Shown one piece after another: positions 13,816 to 26,864 of a DNA stretch of 64,000 nt (the first letter of the stretch is position 1; each line of letters opens with the position of its first letter). Where the stretch lies: contig NW_023605083.1 of NCBI RefSeq assembly GCF_014898055.3, positions 61,730,228 to 61,794,227 on the forward strand. The letters run 5' to 3'. A program made the translations under genes and the position numbers. The notes beneath the pieces are model-generated. The model saw nothing but the letters and a program-made list of their open reading frames with translations. It ran no database searches and was not told the DNA's origin. Origin of the DNA: Talpa occidentalis. Taxonomy: Eukaryota > Chordata > Mammalia > Eulipotyphla > Talpidae.

Positions 13816-14321
13816 AAAAATGAGATATGAGATACAGCTGGAAGGATTTAGTGGTAGGTGAGGATCCAGGGACCCCGGCCTTGCAAAATGAAGTGAGGTC
13901 ATCACAAATTAAGCAGACCGAATCAAATCTTTGATGGTTGAATGATTTATAAAAATGATTGCAGGTCTGTCCAAGTGAGCAGAGCTGCCCATAGTAGCTA
14001 AATACAATTTCTAGACCAGATCAAATAAAGGCAACTTAGAAAATGGTCATTTCTGTAAATCAAGTGGTAGACTATCAATGACCTCAACTTAACCAGAAGT
14101 TTCCCCACAGGAAGTGAAAGAAAATCCACCCTGTGGCTGCTGAGGCTTGATTTGTCAAGAACTAAGAAATCTGCACAGAATGCTGCAGTTGCCCATCTCT
14201 CATGTTTGCCATAATGAACTGGGGCCCATCTAATTCAGAAGCCAGTAAGATGTGTAAGTCACATCTGGAGAATAGATGGTCAGATGGCAACCCCAATTGC
14301 CAACAATCCACAACATCCTCT

Positions 14322-14914
14322 GTGGAGAAAAAGGAAATCTCCCGCATTGCTGGTGGGAGTGCAAACTGGTCCAACCACTATGGAGAGCTGTGTGGAGATT
14401 CCTCAGCCTACTAAAGGTAGAGCTTCCATATGATCCAGCAATTCCACTCCTCGGTATTTACCCAAAGGACACAGAAACATCAATTCCAAAGAACACCCGC
14501 ACCCCTATGTTTATAGCAGCACTATTTACAATAGCTAAGCTTTGGAAACAACCCAATTACCCAAAAATAGATGACTGGATCAAGAAGATGTGTTACATAT
14601 ACACAATGGAATATTACTCAGCATTCAAAAAAGATAAATACATGCAATTTGCAGCAACATGGATGGCGCTGGAAGGGATCATGCTCAGCGAAATAAGCCA
14701 GAAAGAAAAAGAAAAATACCGGATGGTCTCACTCATAGCAGGAAACTAGAAAACCTAAATATGGACCAGGAAAAAGAATAACTATAAGAAAGAAAAAAAT
14801 CAAAATCAATAAATAACTATGAATCAGAGAAACTCTTTGGGGGTGGGGGGAAGGAGGGGTTGGGGTCAAAATCAGGGTTGCAATTGTATGGGAATATAAA
14901 AATAATTTAAAAAA
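14322..14914 (+). mobile_element. LINE-1 copy 3, strongly 5'-truncated 3' stub
   Basis: A perfect 17-bp duplication AATCCACAACATCCTCT flanks it at 14305-14321 and 14915-14931. The insert starts inside the ORF2 C-terminus and keeps the frame to a TAG at 14747-14749, including the [18 protein letters not shown] segment. The G-rich 3' UTR and A-tail follow. Only a few differences from copies 1 and 2 are visible, so it is recent. The first Cys pair of the zinc-knuckle-like motif lies at or beyond the truncation. Confidence 0.95.
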
Positions 14915-17037
14915 AATCCACAACATCCTCTAGTTGCGTTTTTCTTCTCTTAGCTGGTAAGTGCCTGGCTCATGGCGAGGGTGAGCATAGTTCATATGCA
15001 AATAAGCACACAGTGCACGCTGTATAACACCCGGTGCCTGCTTGGTTCCATGGCACTGCTGTGCTTTCTCACCTGTGTGCACATGGAGGTGTAAATGGAC
15101 CTGTACTTAAATGGACAGTGTTGAGAGCCACCGAGGTTGAAGACCATAGATCTGCGGTGCATTTGCCTGAATGGTGGTAGGATTTTCTCCAGCAGAGTGT
15201 GGCATCCTACAAGAGCGTGGAGTCGGGAAATGAGGATGGGGGTTTACCCCTGATTTGGGATCTTGTCAGATAAAAGTTAAGGAGGCAGGGTAGTTGAGAA
15301 TGTAAGAAAGCAGAGGTTGGAAATGAGTGTTCACCTGGTCTTAGTCAAAAAAGAGATGAAGGGAAGGATAGGAGAGCTATGATGGAAGAAAATAAAGACA
15401 GTTGGAGAGGAGAGGGCTTGAGAAGACTCAAAAGCAGGTGTGCTGAGGACAATCTAGTGAGAGAAAGAAGGAAGAGAGGCTGTGGTGGAGTCTGGACCTT
15501 TGTTCCTGAACATTTCGTATGAGGATGAGATCAGACCTTGGCAGGGGTGGTTCGGGAGATGGGTGATCACCATCGTCTGAGATGGGGTTGTCAAGGAACC
15601 GTGGGAATAAGCGTTGGATGAGTCGCACACACAAACACTGAGGTCACCCAGCATGATGGTGGGATTTGATATGGATTCTGTGAGCCAAGGAATGAAGTCA
15701 TCAGTGGATATGAGGAAGTGACCACAAGGTCCTTTGGTGAGAGAGACTGGGAAGGATAAAACCAGGGAATAAGCATGACTATTTCCATGAGGGCAGAGAA
15801 GTCATGGTCTGGAAGCAACATTAAGGAGTAAAAATATTGCCAAACCCACTTCCTGATCCGGATGCAGTCCGGTTTAAGGGCTCATGTTCTTAAAACTGTT
15901 CTGCACTGTTCACTGAATCTGAAGCTAAACTTGCAACTGCCAGTTTTTTATTTTTTGCCTGGAGGTGATACCAGTGCTTTTCTAATAAAAAGAAACGGTG
16001 GGAGGTCATTCATTCTCAGCTTGATTCAACCAGATTTATTCTTCTCTACTGATTTTTCCAAGTTAGCTGGTACTCAAAGGAACAAATCTTAGGCCCACAA
16101 TTTAACAGGAATAAAATGACACGAACCAAAAACTCTTTTAATGAATGCAAAATAGTCTTTTAAATCTCTAGCTCAAAATTTAGGTTACAGTGGACACTTA
16201 AAATATGAAAACATTGCATTTGGCACTTTTGTGGCTGTTTAGTTGACACTTCGGCACAGTTGCTGGACTTTTGGTCTGCTCTGAAGCTAATTTTGAACCA
16301 GGAATATTCTGTGCATATGTATGCTGGCCTGCTGCCTCTACTGCATGTCTGGTGTCTGAGCCCACCAGTTATACATCAATTATTAGCCCAGAGAAAAGTA
16401 AATACCTATGAACCACGAAGGTAGCAAGTTTAATCTAAAATCCCTCTCTCATTAAAGGGTTCATACTCTTTATCAGGTTTCTTTTTTCAATTTAAAAAAC
16501 AAAAAAAAAACAAACACTAGGGTTAAAAAACAGATGATCCAGGTTTGTGGAAATTCACCCCCTTTATGCTCTCTGTTCATGGGTGTAGGTAAAAAAACGG
16601 AACCCAGGGGTGCTCAGCATTCCTCAGCACCAGCCTGGTGACAGTTGAGTTTCATTCTGTTTGGTGACTTGATGTACAGAGAAGAAGGTAGCACAGCTGC
16701 AGACCAGCTGTATTTCATTTGTGCTGGGAAACAGGGCCCTTTTGTCTGTCCCAAATACTCCTGACCCCCTCCCTCAATTTCATGGACTTTCATTGTTAGT
16801 GGAAATGTAGTTGCTGAAATATAGGTTCAGTCTGGCAGAGCCTGCCACTCACCAGGACTTCTGGAGACCTTGGGGTATTGAATTTAAGACAACAAATCTC
16901 ATCTATGATAGTGGCAAGGTAATGAAGTCACTCAGTGGATTTCCCACGTGTTCATCTGTGACTTCATTCATAGAAATGGTTGATACCTGAACTACATTAA
17001 GCAATCCGCTCACTGTCTGAAAACATGAAAGGATGTA

Positions 17038-17051
17038 GTGCCCCCTAGTGG
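17038..17051 (-). promoter_or_regulatory. CTCF-type binding motif
   Basis: The minus strand reads CCACTAGGGGGCAC, which agrees with all 14 positions of the CTCF core CCASYAGRKGGCRS. The flank (GCTG before, TACA after) is non-repetitive. Binding is inferred from the motif only. Confidence 0.6.
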
Positions 17052-18769
17052 CAGCAATTTCTTAGCATGTGATGACCCCCACACCTTTTGTTTCTGGAAT
17101 GGACTAGGGTATTAATGAACACACCAGTGACTGCATTTATTAAATGTGGGTAGCAGTAAAACAGAAAGGTATAAATGGGCCTTTCAGATATCTTAATTTG
17201 CTACACAGTCTTTTAGTGGTGAAGGTAATGGCCCTGAACATAGCTTCGGAACTACAGAAGCTGCACAGATTAATTATATGGAAACTAAAGTTTTCAGAAC
17301 TAAACTTTTAATGAAAACAGAGGGATTGAAATTGGAAGGGGGCATATAAAAAAGCTTCTAGAAATGGCTGTCAAGTTATTTTTAACTGGATGGTGGTTAT
17401 AAGGGTGTTTACCTCATAAGAACTCACTCATAAGCATTGATTTTATGGTGTTTTCTATATCTGTATTTAATAAGAAGGTTAAAAAATACAGAAATTTCTG
17501 AACAACCATGGAATATCCTATATTTATAGATCTTTTTCAAGAAAGCTTAAGTGCTATGACATGCCTGGTTTTGATACTTGCTTTTGTCATACTTTCAAAT
17601 TAATGCTTAGGTACCAAACAACCCCTGCATTGATAGGCCTGGTAGCATCATTTAAACCTCATGAGTAATTTACTTCAATAAGTATATCATGCTTTTTAAT
17701 AGACTGTGTATTTTTTTCCCTGTTGTGTATTGAATACGAGCTTTATATTCTGTGGTACATTTCCCCCTTCCAGCTCTTCACAGAATTCCAAATTCAGTCC
17801 TGCACTTGGGACATTCATTTGCCTTGGAATTTTGGTTGCAAATTCATTTTTGTGACAAGCGGGAGAAACTAAAAATTACTTAGGAAGCCATCCATCCATC
17901 CATTAGAAAAAGTCCCAAATTCAGAAAGATTGCATTTTGTTTTAAAACCATGAGGTGACCGGATACATTAGTAACACAGAATATTTGAATTTTCTTCCAA
18001 TGGTGAGAATGCCTGCAGAGCATTTTATGGGAGAAATTATTTAAGAGTGATATACATGATGGTAAGTCACCATTGGATTGAAGTGTTAAACCTAACATTG
18101 CTTAATTCTAAGTTATTTAATTATAACTAAATTTCACCAAGACACAATGCAATTGAAACATTTATCTTGAAGGAAATGTCAAAAAGGTTTTCACATTCTT
18201 ATTATCCAGACAAGAAATGAGAAAGAAAACAAAACAATGAAGTTGAAAGACCGTAATTGATTCCAGCAGTCTTCACCAAGTTTCCCTAATATCTCATTAG
18301 CTGTTCGTGGGGGAGGGAAGAGCAAAGACTCCTTTCTAGGTTCTCAGTTTAGGAAATGAGCTTTTGATCTGGCCAATCTGATCTTGAATCTCCATCACAT
18401 CTTTTACCCTGACATGGATAGATCTATCCCCCACCCCACCATAGATGAACAGGATGCAATAACCACAAACATTCCACAGGCAGCTCCTGCTACATCCACC
18501 TTGGAACGCTGCCAGATTCCCAGTGGTTTGGACACACACACACTTAAATAAAGACTGAATTATGTGTGTGTGTATTATATATATTAAGCTGGGATTCTGG
18601 GAGTGGTGCTCTTTTTCTTCATAGCACTGCATTTGTGCAGATCAGCCACATTGACTTGGACTAAACTGTCCTTATTTGCTTGACATTGTGAGACCACCAA
18701 CCACCAGCCACCAAAAAACTAACCTTTTAAAAGGCACTAAAATTGAAGAGAGGGCATGTGCATAAGGAA

Positions 18770-18960
18770 ACATGGATTAGGTAGTTTATTTTAACATTTG
18801 CAATAAAAAATTGTAAATAATTCAAAAATAAAATAGGAAAATGGCTAAATATGATATGTTCATAGTATGGAATACTATGCAGCAGTTTTAGTAGTAAAGT
18901 AGACCTATTATGTACTGACTTAAAAAAAAATCTACATTTGTACACATACCTTATGTAACT
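18770..18960 (+). repeat. Ancient L1 fragment
   Basis: The phrase TATGGAATACTATGCAGCAG is the conserved 3' ORF2 text of old L1s, embedded in AT-rich sequence. The fragment is small and heavily diverged. Confidence 0.55.
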
Positions 18961-20194
18961 ACATAAAGAAGGGGCTAGGGATTTTAGAGAAGATGGTGAA
19001 AGGCGCTTTGGTATTGTTAGGACTTTTTAGATATCAAAATTGTTTTTATATATTATTATGTGTTCATATTATTATTATATTATTATGTTCATATATTGTT
19101 ATTATGTGTTATAAAAATTTTTAATTTAGTCAAATTTAACCCCCTTTGGAAACTACTTTTTATTTTATACCGCCTGAGAGCAAACATACTGATACAGTTG
19201 AAGTTTCTATGGTAACCTGAATTTTTTATCTCTTTGGACCTTTTAATCTAAAAACTGTTTTAAAGGAGAACATATGGGGAACACCTTTTCGTGTGTCTGT
19301 GTGGGGTGTTCTTGGGATGGGGGATATCGTCTCAGTCCAATGTGTTGCTTTATTGTGATACTTTAGGGTTAATTTCAACCCTTCAAGACCTGCCCTTTAT
19401 TAGCTCACCACCCCTTGGTAAGGAAGGTGAAATCAAATGCCTACTGTTTCCTGGGACTTTAAAATCAGATGCTGTCTCGATACATCTCACTCAAGATTTC
19501 ACCAGCCCCAGTCGGTCACTGGGAGAGACTCACCAAAGATGCTGGCTATACTACTAGCTGCTCCTTTGTCCTTTGAGTTCTTGCTTGAGAATAGATCTAT
19601 GTCCAAGACCTAGGGAACCTCAGTCTTTGGAGGAATCCATGTAGTGACTACAGAAAGTGGGGCGGCCTTTTCCTCTGAATAGCAGTTTGCACAACATACA
19701 CCAGTGGCTTTCTAGACCTGGTTTTCATTACTGAAATATTCTATCCAGGGGCAGCCGTGGAAGCTGCCTGGACATTTCAATTATTGCAACAGGCTGGAAC
19801 TCATTTACTTTCATTTGCAGCCCAAAGCTTTTCCCGGCTGGGTTCCCAATTACCCTAGCAAACTCTTAGATATAACAGCATCCTTATTTCTAAGAAGTTG
19901 GTCTATATCAGTCTCCTCAATTTCAAATCATTTTTAAAGTGCTCCCCTGTACTGCATCAGGCACAGATTCTTTTTCCAACTCCTAACAGTGGAAGTGACC
20001 ACCTCGTTAGCACCGGATTGTTCCAGGCACAGACTAGATGCTGAATTATATTCCCCAAACAGCTGAATAAATGAACATTCATTTGACCTGGGAAAATGAA
20101 TGGGCTTCCTCCCCACCACAGACACCTTGGAACTGCTCCTGGGATCTACCATATTTAGGAATTGCTCAGAAGTCACTGTGCCTCTATCTACCAA

Positions 20195-20330
20195 TTATAC
20201 ATTCATTCATCAAATATTAAGAACCTACTCTGGGCCAGATACTGTGCTAGGGGATAGGGATATGATGGTGTGAAAGTCACAGACTTCACAATCTAGCAGA
20301 AAATATATTCTGGTGCAGATGGAGGGTGTT
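20195..20330 (-). repeat. L2 LINE 3' fragment
   Basis: TTCATTCATCAAATATTAAG, GGGCCAGATACTGTGCTAGG and ACAGACTTCACAATCTAGC are reverse L2 text. It lies just upstream of the serpin retrocopy. Confidence 0.65.
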
Positions 20331-20545
20331 GTGTGACCCCCCCAACATATTGATAGTGATGTTTTCCCTGTTGCCCAAGACCTCTGACCCCACGTTATTG
20401 TCATCTTCTCCCTGGACAATCTTCCACAAAGGGGGAGCCTGTTCTCTTAGGTACTTTTGTAAAATGTTCTCCTTGTGTCAAAAAATTAAATGCCATCCAG
20501 CCCTCACACCCAAGCAGGAGCCCACCCAGCTAAGCATCCGCTTTC

Positions 20546-21592
20546 ATGGAGTCTCTGAGCATAGCAAATACCCATTTCACTGCGGACCTGTTCCGCACCT
20601 TGAATGAAAGCAGTCCTGCTGGAAACATCTTCATTTCTCCCCTAAGCATTTTTTCAGTGCTGGCAGCGATCTTCCTGAGGCCGCAGGCAGTACTGTGACA
20701 CAGGTGACCACGAATCTTTATTTCAATACGGTTGAGGAGAGTCAAAGTTTCAGAGTATGATGCTGCCGTCAATGAATATGAAGCTCAACCTTTCATTTTT
20801 GCCCTGGGTTCTTAGCTTCAACTCAGAAAATGTGTGACCCTGAATTGGCCAGTGTGGATTTTCGGCTTGCCTCTGGAGATGTCAGGAAGGTGATAAATGC
20901 GTGGGTGAGAAGGCGGACAGAGGAATAGATTCTGGAGTTGTTGGCTGCAGGTGTGGTTGAGAGCAGGACTAAACTCGTGCTGGTGAATACCCATACCCTC
21001 ATTTTCAAAGGGACCTGGCAGAAGAAATTCATGGAAGAGGCTACTATGGATGCCCATTCAAACTGAATATGTGAATTCAGCTACATAAACAGTGAAAACA
21101 ATAGAGCAGCTACATGGACCACCCTAACAGCGAGAAGGTCAGTGATTACCTTGCTATTAATGACACTGTGGATGAGTGTACAGGTCTGAAGAAGACTGAG
21201 GGACAACTGGAAAAACTGGGTGTGTGGACCAAAGCTGAGAATATGGGTCACATTGAAGTCAATGCCACTTGCCCAGCCTCAGGCTGGAAGAGAGCTACAC
21301 TGTCAGCTCCCACCTGACCCGCCCAGGGGGAGAGGATCTCTTTAACAGTAACGAGGCTGATATGTCTGGCATATCAGGAGCCAGTGGTATTTTCATATCA
21401 AGAATTGTCCACCAGTCTTTCATGAAAGTGAATGAGGAGGGCACAGAAGGGCGGCCACCACGGAGCCACCTCCTTCTGCATTCTGATGCCAGGGGAGATC
21501 AGGCTGACCATCTCATCTTTTTCTTGATTTGTCACAATTCTTCAACTAATACACTGTTCTTAGAGGGATGTTCTTCTCCTAAGCGACTATAA
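20546..21592 (+). pseudogene. SERPINB1: SERPINB1-like (leukocyte elastase inhibitor) processed pseudogene
   Basis: From the ATG at 20546 the frame reads [20 protein letters not shown], then [20 protein letters not shown]. This is the N-terminus of a clade-B serpin and is closest, from memory, to SERPINB1. It stops at a TGA at 20696-20698. Serpin similarity continues in shifting frames: 'ELASVDF'-like and 'INAWV'-like stretches near 20850-20900, an '[20 protein letters not shown]'-like stretch near 20970-21030, then STGLKK-, EWTK- and IEVN-like segments from 21170. The C-terminal part (about 21330-21450) resembles DLFNSNEADMSG, IFISRIVHQSF and VNEEGTEG, and the frame ends at TAA 21590-21592. 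All exons are joined without introns, so this is a retrocopy. At about 1.05 kb it is shorter than the 379-codon parent, with several deletions and frameshifts. The reactive-centre loop region is frameshifted. No poly(A) or clear target-site duplication remains, so it is old. It cannot encode a working protease inhibitor. Confidence 0.9.
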
Positions 21593-22642
21593 ATACAAGG
21601 CTGAGCTTAGAGTTTTATTATCTGGATTTATAACGGTGACAATTTTCATTTAACTTTTCCAACAAAAATACTATATAAAAACACAACAAAACAGAATTGT
21701 AAAAAACAATGCCTTGGATTTAATTGCTTATAACAGGCACAATGGGACCAAAGACCTTTTTTTTTTCAATGAGAAATACTTTTTCATAAGTTAATATTTA
21801 TCCTTCTAGACCCACATGCCCCTCTTATTCATCTTCTGCCCATGCAGCTAATCAGATTTGAAGGGTAAAATAATACCAGGCTCATCATTGCATGTTACAT
21901 GAGAAATGTATTAGTTAGAAGCCTGGGGTTCTAAGAAATAGAGACCAGATTGAACTAGTGCAAGGAAAAAGGGGTGGGTTGTTTTAAGGGTGCAGGAATG
22001 TCTAGCAGAATCAGAAACAAATATGTAACTGGGCCTAAGGAAAACATCAAAACTGGAGAACAGAAAGCCACTTAAATGCTTTCTCTGTCTTTCATCTCTT
22101 CAGCCATCTCTCCCTCTTTCCCTAAGACCCCCTCCCTGTACCCTCATGTCCCAACATCTCTTTCCTCACTTCTGCTTTTCTGGTGCATGTGGTTGATCAA
22201 ATATGGCTGCTCCAGTGTTTCTAGGTTTATATGTTACAGGTCCAGGCACATCACAGAGACTCCCTTCAAATCAGGTGTTGCCAGAATCCAGGGTCATATT
22301 GTCCCAACATGACTCCTGGAGGTCACTCTTCTGAATGTCAGTAAGCGTCCAGAGAGGAGGAATCACATCTTGAGGACAGACATGCCCCCAAAGATTTCAA
22401 GTATGCCTGGGTCTGCAGATACACATGTAACAAATATACCCAAATACGGAATCCATGTGAGAGGTTGGAGTTTTGACTTGAGCTGCAGAATCTGCAGGGT
22501 TTGCGTTGAGATTCTGAAAGCAGCTGTGTCTGAGACACAACACATGATACTAGCCATGGATCCACTTTTAAAGAACTCTGAGATCTTGAGCAAGTCCTTA
22601 AACTCACTGAGCCTTATCTTCTTGTTTAAATTGAGAATCACA

Positions 22643-22950
22643 GGGCCTCCCTGGTGGTGCAGCAGTTGAGCGCTGGGTTGCGAAGCTGCCCACAGTCTCT
22701 GCAGCGCCGGTTCGATCCCCGACTGCTCCCCGGGAGAGCACATGGCTGCTCCCCGGGGGAGCACATGGCGTGCAGACCTCTCCTGCCGCCCGCTGCTCCC
22801 CTCAGCAGTGTACTTCGGTCCTTCTGCCTGCTCTGCTCCCTGATCTGGCTCTGGTGAATTCTCTTACCCTCCCGCACTTCTGACTGTAACCAATGCTTGT
22901 ACAAATAAATAAATAAATCTTTAAAAAAATAATAATAATAAATAAATAAC
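22643..22950 (+). mobile_element. tRNA-derived T+ SINE 5 with an internal duplication
   Basis: The head GGGCCTCCCTGGTGG and the B-box GGTTCGATCCC are intact. A segment of about 23 bp (GCTCCCCGGGAGAGCACATGG) is duplicated in tandem at about 22725-22770. The tail is (AATA)n. The duplication TTGAGAATCACAG / TTGAGAGCCACAG flanks it. Confidence 0.95.
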
Positions 22951-24544
22951 TTGAGAGCCACAGAGGCAACTTTTGGTTATGTGAAGGACCATATTGTCAG
23001 AGAAGGAACAGGTGTGTTACCTGTCTCATTCTACAGGTGAAACCAGTGAAAACAGTCAGTGGTAACAGTGGCTGAAGATCCCAAAGAACTTTCTCACAAT
23101 CAGGTTGCTCCACCAGGGCCTGGAAACCTCATGGAGAGGTTACCCTTGTAACTGTTAGAGGTACAAGGGAAACTTAAAATGACCTATGGGGTAGAGCTAC
23201 CAGTCCGTTCCCTAGGAGAACTGTTTGCATGTAAGTGTGGAGGGTGTGATATAGAAGTTTTGAGCACCATATGCAAATTAACATTTCTTATATTGTCTTA
23301 ATAAAGAGGGTTATTTTGCTGTACTTTCTGTTCTTTCAAAGTCTTCAAAGCATTGTTTTTAGTGTTTGTGTCATGAGTTTTCAAGGTCACTAGTGTGAAG
23401 AAGAAAAAAGGGGGTGTCTAAGTGACATGTGCCTCTCTTAAAAATAATGCCAAGTGGGTCTCTTCACCCTAATTACTGTAATTTTTGGAATTCTTTCTCC
23501 CTTCCTTAACTTCTTTGTCCTTTCTCCTATTGCTAGACTTTCAGAGGTAGGGAAAGGACTAGGGGAGAGAGCATATTCCTGAAGTCTATCTTTAACCCTG
23601 AGTCCTACATGTGGATCTAGTAATAGGATGTCTCTTCTAGTTCTCTGGCTTGGCTTGCTATGCTGATAGCTCAACGGTCACTTCTCTATCGTCCTAATCT
23701 CTGCTATTGTCACTGCATATCTATTTGTCTCCGCATACCTGTTCTTATTAGTGCTGCTAATGCTGTCTTGTTTACGGAAGGAAAGAAAGTTTCGGTATAA
23801 CTATAGGAGTATCCAGCTTCTGGAAGGGTTGTGCTCCAAGTAACTTGGTCTGTAAGTGTAGAGATGGTTACTCCCCATGCCAGTACATAGTCATCAGTTT
23901 AGCACATATTGTAGTCAAATGAGCACTTGTTTCCAAAGAACTTGGGATAAAAAAGAGACTTAAATACCTAGTAATGAAATAAAACAACTCAAATGTTGAA
24001 TAAAAAAGCAGTGTTTTTTAATAAACAGTGCTTGAGGAAAAGCATGTTTAATTCAAGGCGGTAAAGGGAGCAGATGAGTCTCTCATGGAGATTCTTAAAG
24101 GAATTCTTGGCTTTCTTGAAAATTTAGAAGATAATGACACTGGCACTTTATTATGCTTAATTACACTGAAAAACACATATTTGATATGGTTATAACTACT
24201 GGTGACATTATTTGGATTTCTTTCTTTTTTTACTTTGAAAAAGGAGCAAGGAAAAGAAATTGCTCTGAACAAATTGGGTAAGAATTGAAAGAAAAAGGGG
24301 GAATGAGAAGAAAAGTAAAGAAGATATGAATATTTGTGAAAAAGATTGCCTGAAGGTGGGAATAGGGGATGGGGAATGGAGAATTGATGTTTCTGGCAGG
24401 ACTTGATCTTGTTACTGGGGGTGATTGAAGCCGAGACCACGTCATTTTTCACATCATTCCTAAGTGGGTATAATTGAATCAACACATCATGATTGAGTTC
24501 TAGGGCAGCAATTCTCAAAATACAGTCCTCTCAATACTTGATCC

Positions 24545-24670
24545 TCCTGATTATGAACTGAGATAAGATTACAAGTTTTGGTGATGAACATATTGTAGTG
24601 TTGATGTTGATTTATAATGCTATACACCTGGAACCTATATAATATGATGTAAATTAAAAATAGTTTAAAT
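24545..24670 (+). repeat. Old LINE 3'-end fragment
   Basis: GGTGATGAACATATTGTAGTG followed by GCTATACACCTGGAACCTAT and an AT-rich end resembles common old-L1 3' ends. The family was not resolved. Confidence 0.45.
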
Positions 24671-25439
24671 ATGAGTCCTTGTTTAGATGAATGATGAATG
24701 GTTCTATAAAATAGCAGTCATTATATGTGACTAAGAATTGCTAGACTAGCCCACTGAGTGAGTTATTAAGGGTCTTTCTGAAATCAAATTGGCATGCTAC
24801 CACAGACTCTAATTAGGCCAAGGACTCTAATTAGTTTACTGAAAAGTCTAACTGCTATTCAGCAACAAAGCCCCCATAATGCAGCATGCATGTTGATCAT
24901 TGGAGTTGCCAAATGGGAAAGACTTGGGATGATGAAAGTGGGCAGTTATCAAAGCAGCTAGAGTTATTGGTTGAATAAAGCAATTCTCAGTCCTGGCTGG
25001 CATCACCGTTGATTCCCACAATTGTCCATATAGTGTGTTTAAGAGTTATGAGCTGTTGGACTCCATGATGATCTGTTCAGTAAGGAGCCACACTCTCCCC
25101 AGCAGACTTTGCCTTCATCTCATTGACAGAAACTCATTATTTGTTGCCCTATTCCATTCAGGGGCAAAGGGAAACAAGACTGTGAAGATTCAGCCCTTGG
25201 AACCAGAACCATGGCTGACCCAGGAAAACCACACAACTATGTTTACAACACATTACATAATATACTACATGTATAAAAATTCCCTATGGTTAGTGAACTT
25301 GTGTAGATTCTCTTCTCTTCTTGGGATGCCCACCTCATTTTCCCATTGGTCCGGGGAATACAAATCCTGTTGTCTCATCATCCCAGAAAAGTCCAATGCC
25401 CGTCCTCCCCCAAGAAGCTAGACAGATGTGGTAGTGTAT

Positions 25440-25600
25440 CTGTAACATTTAGTGCATTTATTGTTTCCTCACCTGCTTTTCTCTATTAGATAGTGAATGC
25501 CTTGAGGACTGCAAGAGTGATTTTTCTCTCTTGGTTTTCCCAGCAACCTAGAACAAAGAGCACAGCATGTAGTTGGTGCTTGTAATACATATAATTTAAA
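25440..25600 (+). repeat. L2 LINE 3' fragment
   Basis: GTGAATGCCTTGAGGACTGC, CCTAGAACAAAGAGCACAGC and GTAGTTGGTGCTTGTAATAC follow sense-orientation L2 3' order. Confidence 0.65.
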
Positions 25601-26069
25601 GAATCGTGGGACTGTCCCCGTCACTATAGACAGAGGTTAAAAACTGAGATCTTAATGATCTTTACCTGCAACAGAATTCTGGGATTAAAAAAAAAGTATG
25701 AAATTTTCCTTTGTAGCTCCCAGAAATCTTCTGTTTCATAATTTCCCAACTATCCTGCTGCTGTCTTTCTTTTCCCTATCAGGGCTACACATCCTCTGTT
25801 TCGATGAGCTCTGTCTTTGGAGTAGGAGGTGGGAGACATGTGAGTTAATTAGTTGAAGTCTCTACTGGCTTCTGTTCATGAATTTAGTGTTTGATCGTGA
25901 AGATCTGTTTTTCGTACTTCATAGCCCCTAAACACAAGCCAGCTTTCTTTATCTGGTGGTAAAACAAAGAAGTGATGACTTGGTTCCCAACAGAAAGAAG
26001 AAGTGTCTGTGTTGAATTCCACATGAGATGCTGTCATTGGATACTTTAGGAACACTTTAAGGGACTATT

Positions 26070-26370
26070 TTTTTTTTTTAATTTTTTTTAAGATTTTTTT
26101 TTTAAGATTTATTTATTTATTTATACAAGCACTGGGTACAGTCAGAAGCGCGGGAGGATGAGAGAATTCACCAGAGCCAGAGCGGGGAGCAGAGCAGCCA
26201 GAAGGACCGAAGAACACTGCTGAGGGGAGCAGCGGGCATCAGGAGAGGTCTGTGCGCCATGTGGGACCCTCCTCTGGTGGCCGGGGAGCAGCCGGGGATC
26301 GAACTGGCGCCACAGAGGCTGCGGGCAGCTTTGCAACCCAGCGCTCAACCGCTGCGCCACCGGGGAGGCC
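26070..26370 (-). mobile_element. tRNA-derived T+ SINE 6
   Basis: Reverse-oriented with a perfect 15-bp duplication CTTTAAGGGACTATT at 26055-26069 and 26371-26385. The A-box complement CAACCGCTGCGCCACC and B-box complement GGGGATCGAAC are intact. It is one of the youngest copies. Confidence 0.97.
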
Positions 26371-26864
26371 CTTTAAGGGACTATTAAGGGTAATTTTGAT
26401 TGTGGGTGATTCCCCCCTTAAACACTGACTCAAAACTGAATATGACTTTGTTGGAGATACTAACTTCATTATCTAGATAGACTCCAGGGTTGGCAGACTT
26501 TGTGACTGCATTGTGTATGCGGATAGGGTCGACAAGGAGGACAGGGGAGGGCCTGGCCAGGTCAACAAACCAGGGCCATGTGTTAATGTTTGCATAAGGA
26601 TGCACTTATAGGCCTAGGATTCTGATCGCGATCCAACTGCCAGTTTAGGTTGAGCAAAGCTTTTTCATGCCTACCTTTCTTAGAGTAAAATAGGAACTAT
26701 TTAGGAAAGGGAAATAATCAGCTAAGTATTTGTTCCATTCACTGAAGAGAATGGAGTGTTTATTTAATTTTATCTAAAAAGTCCCAGCCAACAGTTCTAA
26801 GCCTAGATTGGAGTAATAGAATGGCCTTGGGGAGGGGGGAGAGTGAAGAAAATGCCTGTTGTTA

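Larger units (their letters stand above)
7297..14304. other. Intronic sequence between SINE 2 and LINE-1 copy 3
   Basis: It contains SINEs 3 and 4, the L2-related block at 11.6-12.6 kb and a MIR near 13.7 kb. The remaining stretches (7297-8166, 8448-9761, 10065-11589, 12631-13684, 13816-14304) show no exon or RNA gene. Confidence 0.6.
14932..20194. other. Quiet intronic block
   Basis: This is the longest stretch without young retrotransposons. It holds repeat-like text of uncertain family at 15370-15830, the CTCF-type motif at 17038, an old L1 piece at 18770 and short CA/TG/TA runs at 18530-18585. No exon recognised. Confidence 0.6.

Noticed and set aside
22363..22764. 133-codon open frame, minus strand
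   Set aside because: It reads antisense through SINE 5. Similar SINE-antisense frames occur at 26142-26469 and 27566-27862.
23266..23282. Octamer-type ATGCAAAT (also near 14996)
   Set aside because: The 8-mer is expected by chance in 64 kb, and no supporting cluster of motifs was seen.
24048..24518. 156-codon open frame, minus strand
   Set aside because: It is low-complexity Phe/Ser-rich translation of an A-rich region, with no domain or conservation evidence.
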